Source of the DNA: Treponema sp.
Lineage (GTDB): Bacteria; Spirochaetota; Spirochaetia; Treponematales; Breznakiellaceae
DNA length: 9,293 nt
Assembly: GCA_031275535.1 (NCBI GenBank)
Contig: JAISOR010000019.1
Location: 1-9,293, forward strand
Direction of reading: 5' to 3'
Shown: positions 1 through 6,404 of the stretch, piece after piece
How the letters are laid out: every line of letters begins with the position of its first letter
Numbering within the stretch: the stretch's first letter is position 1
Notes under the pieces: model-generated
Told to the model about the DNA's origin: nothing
Seen by the model: the letters and a program-made list of their open reading frames with translations, nothing else
Databases searched by the model: none
Translations under genes and position numbers: made by a program

Positions 1-110
1 AAGGAAGGGGGAAATTTTCCGAAAAGGGCAACCCGTCATTCTTAAGGGTGGTGAAAGTTCTCGATAATTTGGGCTTCCGTCTCAGTGTGGAACAAAAAGC
101 ATCCGCATAG
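1..110 (+). CDS. C-terminal end of a putative addiction-module antidote (HigA/XRE type), partial
   Basis: The frame beginning at base 3 is open from the window edge to a TAG at 108-110, giving about 35 residues. It contains SEKGNPSFLRVVKVLDNLGF followed by RLSVEQ. From memory of the family, this matches the end of the short XRE-type antidote proteins of type II toxin-antitoxin modules, which usually finish with a pattern like 'LSEKGNP-x-L-x-T-x-x-K(I/V)-x-x-ALG-(L/Y)-(R/K)-L-(S/T)-V'. The GNP turn and the following helix are the end of the helix-turn-helix DNA-binding domain, which represses the module's own promoter and neutralises a RelE/HigB-like toxin. The start, most of the domain and any toxin gene lie to the left of the window. 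The first residues (GRGKF) fit the family less well, so a slightly damaged copy is possible. The call rests on a short match only. Confidence 0.6.
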   Translation, partial: GRGKFSEKGNPSFLRVVKVLDNLGFRLSVEQKASA

Positions 111-134
111 GGCCCTCCAATCGTTCAGAGAAAT

Positions 135-161
135 TTAACATTTAGAAACCTCTCCTATAGT
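135..161 (+). promoter_or_regulatory. Possible sigma-70-type promoter for the 204-2314 operon
   Basis: TTAACA (135-140; 5 of 6 to the -35 consensus) is followed after 15 bp by TATAGT (156-161; 5 of 6 to the -10 consensus). The spacer is 2 bp shorter than ideal. Transcription would start near 168, at the left arm of the hairpin at 165-194, so the arm might be only partly included in the mRNA. The surrounding stretch is the most AT-rich part of the left end. This is a consensus match only. Confidence 0.35.
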
Positions 162-164
162 TCG

Positions 165-194
165 CTCCTTTTTTTACCGATAGGGAAAAAGGAG
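165..194 (+). promoter_or_regulatory. Inverted repeat that could mask the Shine-Dalgarno of the 204 gene
   Basis: CTCCTTTTT (165-173) is perfectly complementary to AAAAAGGAG (186-194), with a 12-base loop (TTACCGATAGGG). The right arm contains most of the Shine-Dalgarno AGGAGGG (190-196), which sits 7 bases before the GTG start at 204. If the mRNA begins upstream of 165, the stem would hide the ribosome-binding site and translation would depend on its opening. A terminator reading is less likely, because no U-tract follows and a start codon comes directly after. Half of the stem is A-U pairs, so its stability is modest. Confidence 0.4.
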
Positions 195-203
195 GGTTCT
201 ATA

Positions 204-695
204 GTGGGTAAGCGTTTTTTGGGGGTCCTGTGCCTGGCGGGTTTGTGTATTATGCCGGTTTGGGCCTCGACCGTTTCTTTTTTGGTGATAGAGACGGGAC
301 TGGGGGAGGAAAGTCCTGCCAACGAATCCTCGACCCTTTGGGAAACCGCGCTGATGGACGTGTTCTTCGATACGGGCCATATCGTCAGTAATGCGCCGGT
401 ATTGCGGCTCCCGGAAAAGCCGGCCCAGGAATTTCCCGAGGAAGCCCGGGTGGACTTTAACGAGGCCCTTAGCGGCGGGGCCGAATTTTTCATCATTGCC
501 CTCCTGGATTACCAGGGAAACCCCCAGGGGGAGCGCCCTAAACCCCGGAACGTTTCCCTTAGGATCTTCAGGATTAGGCCCTATCAGGTTTTATTTAAAC
601 AGGACTATTCCGGGGGGGTCACGGTTTCGGCGGAGGAAGAACTAGCCGGCGCAAAAAGCGTGGCCCGGACGATAACAGGCCATTTGAAAGATTGA
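204..695 (+). CDS. Small exported protein of unknown function, 163 residues
   Basis: I do not recognise this protein. The GTG start at 204 is preceded by a strong AGGAGGG 7 bases upstream and opens directly on a signal peptide: MGKR, a hydrophobic core to about residue 19, then VWA-ST, suggesting cleavage after Ala21. There is no lipobox, so a soluble periplasmic protein is expected. The mature part of about 140 residues has alternating strand-like and helix-like stretches: VSFLVIETG (24-32), ETALMDVFFDTGHIVSNAP (47-65), GGAEFFIIALLDYQ (91-104), NVSLRIFRI (116-124), and a final Ala-rich helix. A helix ending in 'dtGhivsn' followed by 'GAeffIiallDY' recalls the fold of LpoB/CsgG/TolB-N-like envelope proteins, but this is an impression only. 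The stop is 23 bp before the SPOR-domain gene, so the two are probably co-transcribed and may share an envelope role. Confidence 0.8.
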   Translation: MGKRFLGVLCLAGLCIMPVWASTVSFLVIETGLGEESPANESSTLWETALMDVFFDTGHIVSNAPVLRLPEKPAQEFPEEARVDFNEALSGGAEFFIIALLDYQGNPQGERPKPRNVSLRIFRIRPYQVLFKQDYSGGVTVSAEEELAGAKSVARTITGHLKD

Positions 696-718
696 AAAGA
701 TAAAAGGATAGGTATGAT

Positions 719-2314
719 ATGAAAAAAATTCGGATCATGGCGCTGGCCCTAATCACGGTCTTGGTATGTATCGGCGCTTCCGTATGGGAAGGGGCCGCGG
801 CGGTGGCTTCCAACGGAGAACTGCCCGAGGGGGGATACTATGCGGCGACCAATTCTTTTCCCCGGAATACGGTGGTGGATGTTACCAATCTCGAAAACGG
901 AAAAAGCATCCGGGTTATTGTAGCCTCCGGCCTGGAGTCTCCGGGCCTCTTAGCCATGCTCTCCCGGGACGCCGCCGGCGCGATAAGCTTACCGAGCCGA
1001 TCCATAGGCCGGATTCGGATGACCCAGCCTTCGGACCCGGTAGCCTTTTCCCGGTTCACCGAGGGCCGCGAATCCAGTGGGGACCCGGATCACGATCCCC
1101 GGGCGGCGGTGAATTCAAACGTCCTGCCGGAAGACCTGCTCTCCCGGGATGCCGCCGGGGAACCGGCCCCCGGAGCTGTGGCCGAAACAACCCCGGACCC
1201 CGGGGCCGATTCCCGGGAAGCTATACCGGAACCGGCCCCCGGTACTATGGCCGAAACAGTTCCCGGCCCTGCGGCCCCGGCTTCCCGGGAAGCCGGCCCG
1301 GAAGGTATGGCCGAAGCGGGGCCGGAAGTGTCCAGCCCTCCTGCTTCCGAACCGGATGCCTATGCCCCCCTGGCGGAGGTTCCTCCGGGGAACGGGGCCG
1401 AGGAATCCGGCGCCGGAAACCTGCCGGCATACCCGGAATGGTTTGCCGAAGACCCCCTCCCGCCGGCGGAGGAGCCGGGCCCCGAACCAGGACCGGAATA
1501 TCCAAGGGCCCCCGGGTATCTCCCGGACGAAAGGATAGTGGATATTCCCGAGGCCTATGAACCCCCGGCGATCTCTTCCCGGGATGACTCCATCATTCCC
1601 GAACCGGCGCCGATCTGGGTATATTCTGAGGAAAACGCCGACGCTTCGGAACTTTCCGGCCTCCCGGAAAGCGCCGAACCGGCCCCCGGATTAACTGAAC
1701 CGGAGGATCTTTTACCCGAAACGAGTTTTCCCGGAGAAGTCCTGGCAGAATCAAATGAAGAATCCCTGTTGATACCCTGGGAAAATTACGACCTGTCCCT
1801 GGTTCCGGCGGAGGAGCGGCCGCCCGAGCCGCCCGCCGATGGCCTTCCGCCGGACGCGGAAATAGCCCCCATCCCCGGAGGCCCCGTGGCGGAGCCGCCC
1901 ATCCGGGAACCCCAAACGGGGGAACCCTATATAGGGGAACCCTATATGGATCCGGACTCATTCATCGGGCCCATAGAAGGGGCCGCCCCGGCTGAGGAAC
2001 CGGGAGCGGCGGCGGGACCCGCACCGGAACCGGCGGGGTATCTTCCGGCGGTTTTTTCCGTACCGGTGATTAGCCGGTTAGAACAGGGTAAATACTACCT
2101 GCAACTGGCGGCCTTTAGCAGGACCGAATCGGTGGAACAGGAACTATCCAAGATCGACAAAGTCTACCCCCTGGCGATCCAGCCCGGCGGCAGCCCGGAG
2201 CGGCCCCTGTACCGCATCCTCGTAGGGCCGGTAAACCTGGGAGAGAGCGGAGCCCTGCTGCAGCGCTTTAAAGGAAAGGGCTGGGGAGACGCCTTTATCA
2301 GGAACGGAAGCTAG
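719..2314 (+). CDS. Exported RlpA-like protein with degenerate barrel, Pro/Glu-rich linker and SPOR domain
   Basis: The 531-residue product starts at ATG 719, with AAGGA 10 bases upstream. A signal peptide spans about residues 1-28. Residues 38-102 resemble the double-psi beta-barrel of RlpA lytic transglycosylases: YYAATNSFPRNTVVDVTNLENGKS corresponds to the family's 'AAHrtLPlGTrVrVTNLeNGRS'. However, the family's 'RGPF' is absent, and the 'IDLS' carrying the catalytic Asp reads LAMLS (78-82), with Met80 in place of Asp. Residues about 105-440 are a low-complexity linker rich in Pro, Glu, Ala and Gly, with imperfect repeats. Residues 457-529 (KYYLQLAAFS...YRILVGPV...) form a SPOR domain, which in known proteins binds denuded septal peptidoglycan. 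The inferred role is a septal or envelope protein spanning the periplasm, probably binding rather than cleaving glycan. The gene is convergent with secA. The family call is good; the loss of activity is inferred from motifs. Confidence 0.85.
   Translation: MKKIRIMALALITVLVCIGASVWEGAAAVASNGELPEGGYYAATNSFPRNTVVDVTNLENGKSIRVIVASGLESPGLLAMLSRDAAGAISLPSRSIGRIRMTQPSDPVAFSRFTEGRESSGDPDHDPRAAVNSNVLPEDLLSRDAAGEPAPGAVAETTPDPGADSREAIPEPAPGTMAETVPGPAAPASREAGPEGMAEAGPEVSSPPASEPDAYAPLAEVPPGNGAEESGAGNLPAYPEWFAEDPLPPAEEPGPEPGPEYPRAPGYLPDERIVDIPEAYEPPAISSRDDSIIPEPAPIWVYSEENADASELSGLPESAEPAPGLTEPEDLLPETSFPGEVLAESNEESLLIPWENYDLSLVPAEERPPEPPADGLPPDAEIAPIPGGPVAEPPIREPQTGEPYIGEPYMDPDSFIGPIEGAAPAEEPGAAAGPAPEPAGYLPAVFSVPVISRLEQGKYYLQLAAFSRTESVEQELSKIDKVYPLAIQPGGSPERPLYRILVGPVNLGESGALLQRFKGKGWGDAFIRNGS
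1142..1319 (+). repeat. Imperfect tandem repeat, period 69-72 bp, in the SPOR-protein linker
   Basis: Three units begin with TCCCGGGA at 1142, 1211 and 1283, coding residues 142, 165 and 189. The first two share a long block: GGAACCGGCCCCCGG (from 1159 and 1228), followed by a near-identical TATGGCCGAAACA-type stretch. The third is shortened. The protein unit is about SR(D/E)AxxEPAPGxxAETxPxP. The first unit also echoes the CTCCCGGGACGCCGCCGG at 961 (residues 81-87), exactly 180 bp upstream. The units stay in frame (multiples of 3), as expected for a linker that can change length without disrupting the flanking domains. Confidence 0.7.
1918..1950 (+). repeat. Short 15-bp direct repeat coding GEPYI/GEPYM
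   Basis: GGGGAACCCTATAT occurs twice in a row with a 15-bp period (AAC at 1923 and at 1938), coding GEPYI then GEPYM just before the end of the linker of the SPOR protein. It looks like a local in-frame slippage duplication. Confidence 0.6.
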
Positions 2315-2326
2315 GGCAGATAAAAA

Positions 2327-2346
2327 TCAGGGCAAAAAAGCCTTGA
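2327..2346. terminator. Small hairpin between the convergent SPOR-protein and secA genes
   Basis: TCAGGGC (2327-2333) pairs with GCCTTGA (2340-2346) across an AAAAAA loop, 7 bp with one G-U on the + strand. It lies in the 66-bp gap between the two stop codons. On the minus strand the stem has one mismatch but is followed by ATTTTTAT, so it may end the secA transcript. On the plus strand the following CTCTTTAT is a weak U-tract. It could work in both directions, but the stem is short. Confidence 0.45.
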
Positions 2347-2380
2347 CTCTTTATCCGGGATACATCACAGGATCCTCTTC

Positions 2381-5143
2381 TCAGCGCCCGTGGCAGAACT
2401 TGTACTTCTTTCCGCTGCCGCAGGGGCAGGGATCGTTCCGGCCTACCTTGGGGTAGGCCCTGACCACGGTGGCCGCTTCGGGCTCCGAGCGGGCGGAGGG
2501 GCCCGCGGGCCTGCCGCCGCTTCCTTTTCCCGCAGAGCCGCCGGCAAAGGCGCCGATGCTGCCATGGTTGGCGGACTGGACCGTGGCTGAGGACCGGCTG
2601 CGGGTTTCCCGTTCCCCCGCGGCCTGGATCCGGACCAGGTGTACCCTGGATGCGATTTCCCCGCGGATGGTGTCTATCATGGTATCGAAGATCTGGAAGC
2701 CCTCGAGTTTGTACTCGGTAAGGGGATTCTTCTGTCCGTAGCTCCGCAGATAGACCGCTTCCCGCAGACCCTCCATGTTTTCCAGATGATCCAGCCACTT
2801 CCGGTCTATGGACTGGAGGTACTGCATCCTGATATAGGAGTTCAGGTTATCTTCCCCAATCAGGGCCGCCTTATCGGCAATGTCCCGTTCCAGGTCCGCC
2901 TTAATCCGGGCTGCCAGGGCCTCAGGGTCCTCTTTCTCCCCGGCTTCCGTCATCCGCAGGAGATAGCCGAACTTGTCCTTGAAATAGGCGCTTAATTCCT
3001 TAAAGGCCTCCCCGCTCTCCCGGCGGGCGGCGGCCCGGTATTGCTCCAGAGCTTTCGCAATCATATCTTCGGTGGCCTCATTCACCCGGACTTTAAGATT
3101 GGCATCCAGGAGGATGGCGTCCCGCTGCTCGTAGATAAACTTTCGCTGCTGGTTAAGGACATCATCGTATTCCAGGAGATGTTTCCGTATCTCAAAGTTC
3201 CGTTCCTCCACCTTTTTCTGGGCCTTCTCGATGCTCTTGTTCAGCCAGGGATGATAGATGGGTTCCCCCGCCTCCATGCCGATTCTGGACATCAGGTTTT
3301 TGATATTGTCCCCGCCAAAGAGGCGCATAAGATCATCATCCATGGAAATGAAGAATTTGGACTTCCCCGGGTCCCCCTGGCGGCCGGAACGGCCCCGGAG
3401 CTGGTTGTCGATCCGCCGGCTTTCGTGGCGCTCGGTGCCGATCACATAGAGCCCCCCCAGGGATTTGACCTCCTCATAATCCTTTTTCCATTTTTCATAT
3501 TCCTCCGCGAAAATGGCCGCGTCTTTCTTCGGATCCGCGTCGGCGCCGGCCCGCTTCCGGGCCCGGTGTTCGGGGCTGCCCCCGAGCTTTATATCCGTGC
3601 CCCGGCCGGCCATGTTGGTGGCAATGGTAACCGCCCCCTTAGCCCCGGCCTCGGCGATAATCACCGCTTCCCGGGCGTGGTTCTTGGCGTTCAGCACTTC
3701 GTGGCGGATCCCCCGGCGGATAAGGAGGGTGGAGATCTTTTCCGATTTTTCAATGGATACGGTTCCTACCAGCATGGGCTGGCCCTTCTTATAGGCCGCC
3801 TCAATTTCGTCGCAGAGGGCCTTGTACTTTTCCCCCTCATTGAGGTAGACCACGTCGTCCTCGTCGGAGCGGATCACCGGGAGGTTTGTGGGGATCACCA
3901 CCACGTCCAGGTTATAGATCTTGCTGAATTCCACCGCCTCGGTATCGGCGGTGCCGGTCATGCCGGAGATTTTATCGTAGAGCCTAAAGTAGTTCTGAAA
4001 GGTAATGGTCGCCAGGGTACGGTTCCGCTGGGCTATCTTGATCCGTTCCTTGGCCTCAATGGCCTGGTGGAGCCCGTCGGAGTAACGCCGGCCATAGAGG
4101 ATCCGGCCGGTAAACTCATCCACGATCTGCACCTGCCCTTCCTGGACCACATAATCCACATCGATATGAAAGAGTTTATGGGCCCGCAGGGCCTGGGTAA
4201 AATAGTGGAGATATTCAAAGTTCTCCTCATCCACAATGGCCCCTTTGATAAGGTTCCGTTTTTGTAAAATTTCCTCAATCTTGGCAAGCCCCGCGTTGCT
4301 AAAGGAAATGCTCTTGTTTTTTTCGTTGAGCTTGTAATCCCCAATGACCTCTTCCCCCTGGGCCTCGTCGGGGTACTCGCCGTCCGCCTTTTTCTGTATC
4401 TCCGTTAGGGACCCCAGGAGCTTGTCCACCTCGGCGTACTTAAAGGTATCGTCCTCGGCGGCCCCGGAAATGATCAGGGGCGTCCGGGCTTCGTCGATAA
4501 GGATGGAGTCGATTTCGTCCACCACGCAGAAGTTGTGTCCCCGCTGGACCCGGCCGCCCAGATCCCAGCGCATATTGTCCCGGAGATAATCAAAGCCAAA
4601 CTCGTTATTGGTCCCATAGGTAATGTCGCAGGCATAGTTCTGCTTCCGCCGTTCATTGTCCATATCCGAGAGGATGGTCCCAACGGTAAGCCCCAGGTAA
4701 CTAAAGACGGGCCGCATCCATTCGGCGTCCCGGCTTGCCAGGTAATCGTTCACCGTTACCACATGGACGCCCTTGCCGGCCAGGGCGTTGAGGTATACGG
4801 CGGCGACGCTCATCAGGGTCTTGCCTTCCCCGGTTTTCATTTCCACTATCTTACCCTGGTGAAGCACAATGGCCCCCAGGACCTGCACATCGTAGGGCCG
4901 TTCCCCCAGATTCCGCCGGCTGGCCTCCCGGGCCAGGGCAAAGGCCTCGGGGAGCAGGGAGTCCAGGCTTTCCCCCCGGGTATACCGTTCCCGGAATTGG
5001 CCGGTCATCCGGGAGAATTCCTCCGCCGGGAGGGACGCGGCCCAGGCCTCTTTTTCGTTAACCCCGTGCAATAGGGGGAGCAGGGCCTTAAGGTCCCGCT
5101 CGTGCTGGGAGCCAAACAGGGCTTTTATCAACTTTTCAAGCAT
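2381..5143 (-). CDS. secA: Protein translocase motor subunit SecA
   Basis: SecA is the ATPase that drives unfolded preproteins through the SecYEG channel at the cytoplasmic membrane. The 920-residue reading (E. coli: 901) shows Walker A MKTGEGKT at 102-109 with Lys108, and DEID at 209-212 followed by [15 protein letters not shown]. The family's TGTADTE is at 396-402, GRGTDI at 513-518, and RGRSGRQGD with the arginine fingers at 583-591. The C-terminus is a SEC-C zinc motif: [20 protein letters not shown], with Cys906, Cys908, Cys917 and His918, which in other SecAs binds SecB and ribosomes. I chose ATG 5143 ([12 protein letters not shown]) because SecA proteins usually begin this way; AGAGG lies 12 bases upstream. 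Upstream in-frame starts at 5173 (ATG) and 5179 (TTG) add 10-12 residues but have no visible Shine-Dalgarno. The gene is transcribed alone, opposite to all intact neighbours up to the right edge, and no motif is missing. Confidence 0.98.
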   Translation of the reverse strand: MLEKLIKALFGSQHERDLKALLPLLHGVNEKEAWAASLPAEEFSRMTGQFRERYTRGESLDSLLPEAFALAREASRRNLGERPYDVQVLGAIVLHQGKIVEMKTGEGKTLMSVAAVYLNALAGKGVHVVTVNDYLASRDAEWMRPVFSYLGLTVGTILSDMDNERRKQNYACDITYGTNNEFGFDYLRDNMRWDLGGRVQRGHNFCVVDEIDSILIDEARTPLIISGAAEDDTFKYAEVDKLLGSLTEIQKKADGEYPDEAQGEEVIGDYKLNEKNKSISFSNAGLAKIEEILQKRNLIKGAIVDEENFEYLHYFTQALRAHKLFHIDVDYVVQEGQVQIVDEFTGRILYGRRYSDGLHQAIEAKERIKIAQRNRTLATITFQNYFRLYDKISGMTGTADTEAVEFSKIYNLDVVVIPTNLPVIRSDEDDVVYLNEGEKYKALCDEIEAAYKKGQPMLVGTVSIEKSEKISTLLIRRGIRHEVLNAKNHAREAVIIAEAGAKGAVTIATNMAGRGTDIKLGGSPEHRARKRAGADADPKKDAAIFAEEYEKWKKDYEEVKSLGGLYVIGTERHESRRIDNQLRGRSGRQGDPGKSKFFISMDDDLMRLFGGDNIKNLMSRIGMEAGEPIYHPWLNKSIEKAQKKVEERNFEIRKHLLEYDDVLNQQRKFIYEQRDAILLDANLKVRVNEATEDMIAKALEQYRAAARRESGEAFKELSAYFKDKFGYLLRMTEAGEKEDPEALAARIKADLERDIADKAALIGEDNLNSYIRMQYLQSIDRKWLDHLENMEGLREAVYLRSYGQKNPLTEYKLEGFQIFDTMIDTIRGEIASRVHLVRIQAAGERETRSRSSATVQSANHGSIGAFAGGSAGKGSGGRPAGPSARSEPEAATVVRAYPKVGRNDPCPCGSGKKYKFCHGR

Positions 5144-5172
5144 AAGAATACTGTACCTCTTTACATTATTCA

Positions 5173-5200
5173 TTGACAAGGTCTAAGGTACATTTATGAA
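5173..5200 (+). promoter_or_regulatory. Possible promoter for the lipoprotein-NnrDE operon in the 52-bp divergent gap
   Basis: A perfect TTGACA (5173-5178) is followed after 16 bp by TATGAA (5195-5200; 4 of 6 to consensus). This would put the transcript start near 5207, just at a second in-frame ATG (5208), rather than before the first ATG at 5196. Either the true -10 is elsewhere, or translation starts at 5208. On the opposite strand, TTGTCA (5179-5174) and TACAGT (5155-5150), 18 bp apart, give an equally imperfect candidate for secA. Only the -35 match is strong. Confidence 0.3.
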
Positions 5201-6404
5201 TCTATTGATGATCTTTGTATTGGCCATGCCGGTCTTTTTTACCGGCTGTTCCAATGGGGGCGTTGTTTCGGTTGCCCGGGAAGATCTTTTTACCCTTGAC
5301 ATAGGACGGCTGGAGGATCAGATCGATCTCTATGACCTTGAAGGGGGAAGAAGCGTCCGCAAAACCGGCGTAACCATGCGGGACGGCCTGTTTTATATAT
5401 CCGACGGCAACGGGGGAAAGATAGTCCGTTATACCTCATACGGGGACCTCCTGTTCATGATCTACAATGAGGAAACCAATCCTCCGCCCCTGTCCCTGCG
5501 GAACAATGCGGAAGAGAACGGCCTCGTAACCCGGTGGGCCTTTTCCTATCCCCTGCGGGAGCCGGGGGAAATAAGGGTGGACTCCCGGAAGCATATCTAT
5601 GTGGACGACCGCCTCCCCTATGAACGGCACAATTTTGATGTGGAAAACAAGGCCCTTCTGGACAGCATCGTGCTGCATTTTGACGCGGATGGCCGTTTTG
5701 TGGAGTACCTTGGCCAGGAAGGCGTGGGGGGGAGCCCCTTTCCCAAGATCGAGAAGCTCTATACCTCCCTGCGGGACGAATTGGCCGTAGTCTGCCGTCT
5801 TCCCCAGGGCTGGAATGTCTACTGGTTTGACGCCGACGGGACGCTGCTCTACCTTGTCCAGTTACACAACGGCGCCATCCCCATTCCCCCGGATCGGACC
5901 CCGGTGTTTCCTTCAATAGATGCCATCGCGGCCGCGCCGGACAGCAGGACCCTGTTCCTCAAGGTTGATTACTACCGGGATACCTATGATGAGTCTACCA
6001 ATACCAAACTGGGAAACGAACCGGATAGTTCGGTTATCTGGATCATGAACGTGGATGACGGGACCTACACCGGAACCATGGAGGTTCCTTTCTATGAATA
6101 TGCCTATACTGAAAACAACCACCGGACTACGGAAAAGCTGCTCTATTCCATGCTGGGGGTGGTTAAAAACGACCGGGTCTTCCTTTCCCTGCCCCTGGAG
6201 GGGGGCTATTCCATCCTGATCCTTTCCACCGATCCCCATGAGCAGCGGCAGGGCTTTATCCAGGTTGATAACGAGGAACTTCAGTTCAATGCCTTTGATT
6301 TATCCGCGGATGGCATCCTGTCGGCCCTTTTGGCCACCGACTGGGAAGCAAAACTGGTCTGGTGGCGGACGGATAAATTTCTGGAAGAAGGCGGCCCCCT
6401 ATGA
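5196..6404 (+). CDS. Spirochaetal lipoprotein with propeller-like repeats, 402 residues
   Basis: The first 18 residues (MNLLMIFVLAMPVFFTGC) form a short lipoprotein signal peptide. Its lipobox FTGC fits the relaxed spirochaete pattern, so Cys18 would be lipidated and the protein membrane-anchored. The body has repeated strand patterns of beta-propeller/NHL type: GLFYISDGNGGKIVRYTSYG (from about 64), EIRVDSRKHIYVDD (125-138), LHFDADGRFVEYLG, VYWFDADGTLLYLVQL, and a C-terminal FDLSADGILSALLATDWEAKL. From memory, it resembles conserved uncharacterised spirochaete lipoproteins (the LIC_12708-like group). Its ligand and function are unknown. ATG 5196 is preceded by AAGG with 7-base spacing; ATG 5208 is the alternative and keeps the lipobox. 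Its stop overlaps the start of the NnrDE gene by ATGA, implying translational coupling. Lipoprotein status is well supported; the propeller is inferred. Confidence 0.82.
   Translation: MNLLMIFVLAMPVFFTGCSNGGVVSVAREDLFTLDIGRLEDQIDLYDLEGGRSVRKTGVTMRDGLFYISDGNGGKIVRYTSYGDLLFMIYNEETNPPPLSLRNNAEENGLVTRWAFSYPLREPGEIRVDSRKHIYVDDRLPYERHNFDVENKALLDSIVLHFDADGRFVEYLGQEGVGGSPFPKIEKLYTSLRDELAVVCRLPQGWNVYWFDADGTLLYLVQLHNGAIPIPPDRTPVFPSIDAIAAAPDSRTLFLKVDYYRDTYDESTNTKLGNEPDSSVIWIMNVDDGTYTGTMEVPFYEYAYTENNHRTTEKLLYSMLGVVKNDRVFLSLPLEGGYSILILSTDPHEQRQGFIQVDNEELQFNAFDLSADGILSALLATDWEAKLVWWRTDKFLEEGGPL

Noticed and set aside
165..194. Inverted repeat considered as a terminator for the upstream antidote gene
   Set aside because: The T-run is in the left arm, not after the stem, and the right arm is the Shine-Dalgarno of the next gene. 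A weak leftward role cannot be excluded, but no minus-strand gene ends here.
1142..1319. Spaced repeats considered as a CRISPR array
   Set aside because: The units are imperfect, in frame, coding and contiguous without unique spacers, so they are a protein-linker repeat.
766..1560. 264-residue plus-strand frame inside the SPOR gene
   Set aside because: It is a +1/+2 shadow of the repetitive Pro-rich linker, made of Gly/Arg/Pro runs, without start signal or domain.
3041..4267. 408-residue open frame on the plus strand inside secA
   Set aside because: It is antisense to a complete SecA with all motifs. Its protein has no recognisable domain and reflects the GC-rich third-position bias of the real gene.
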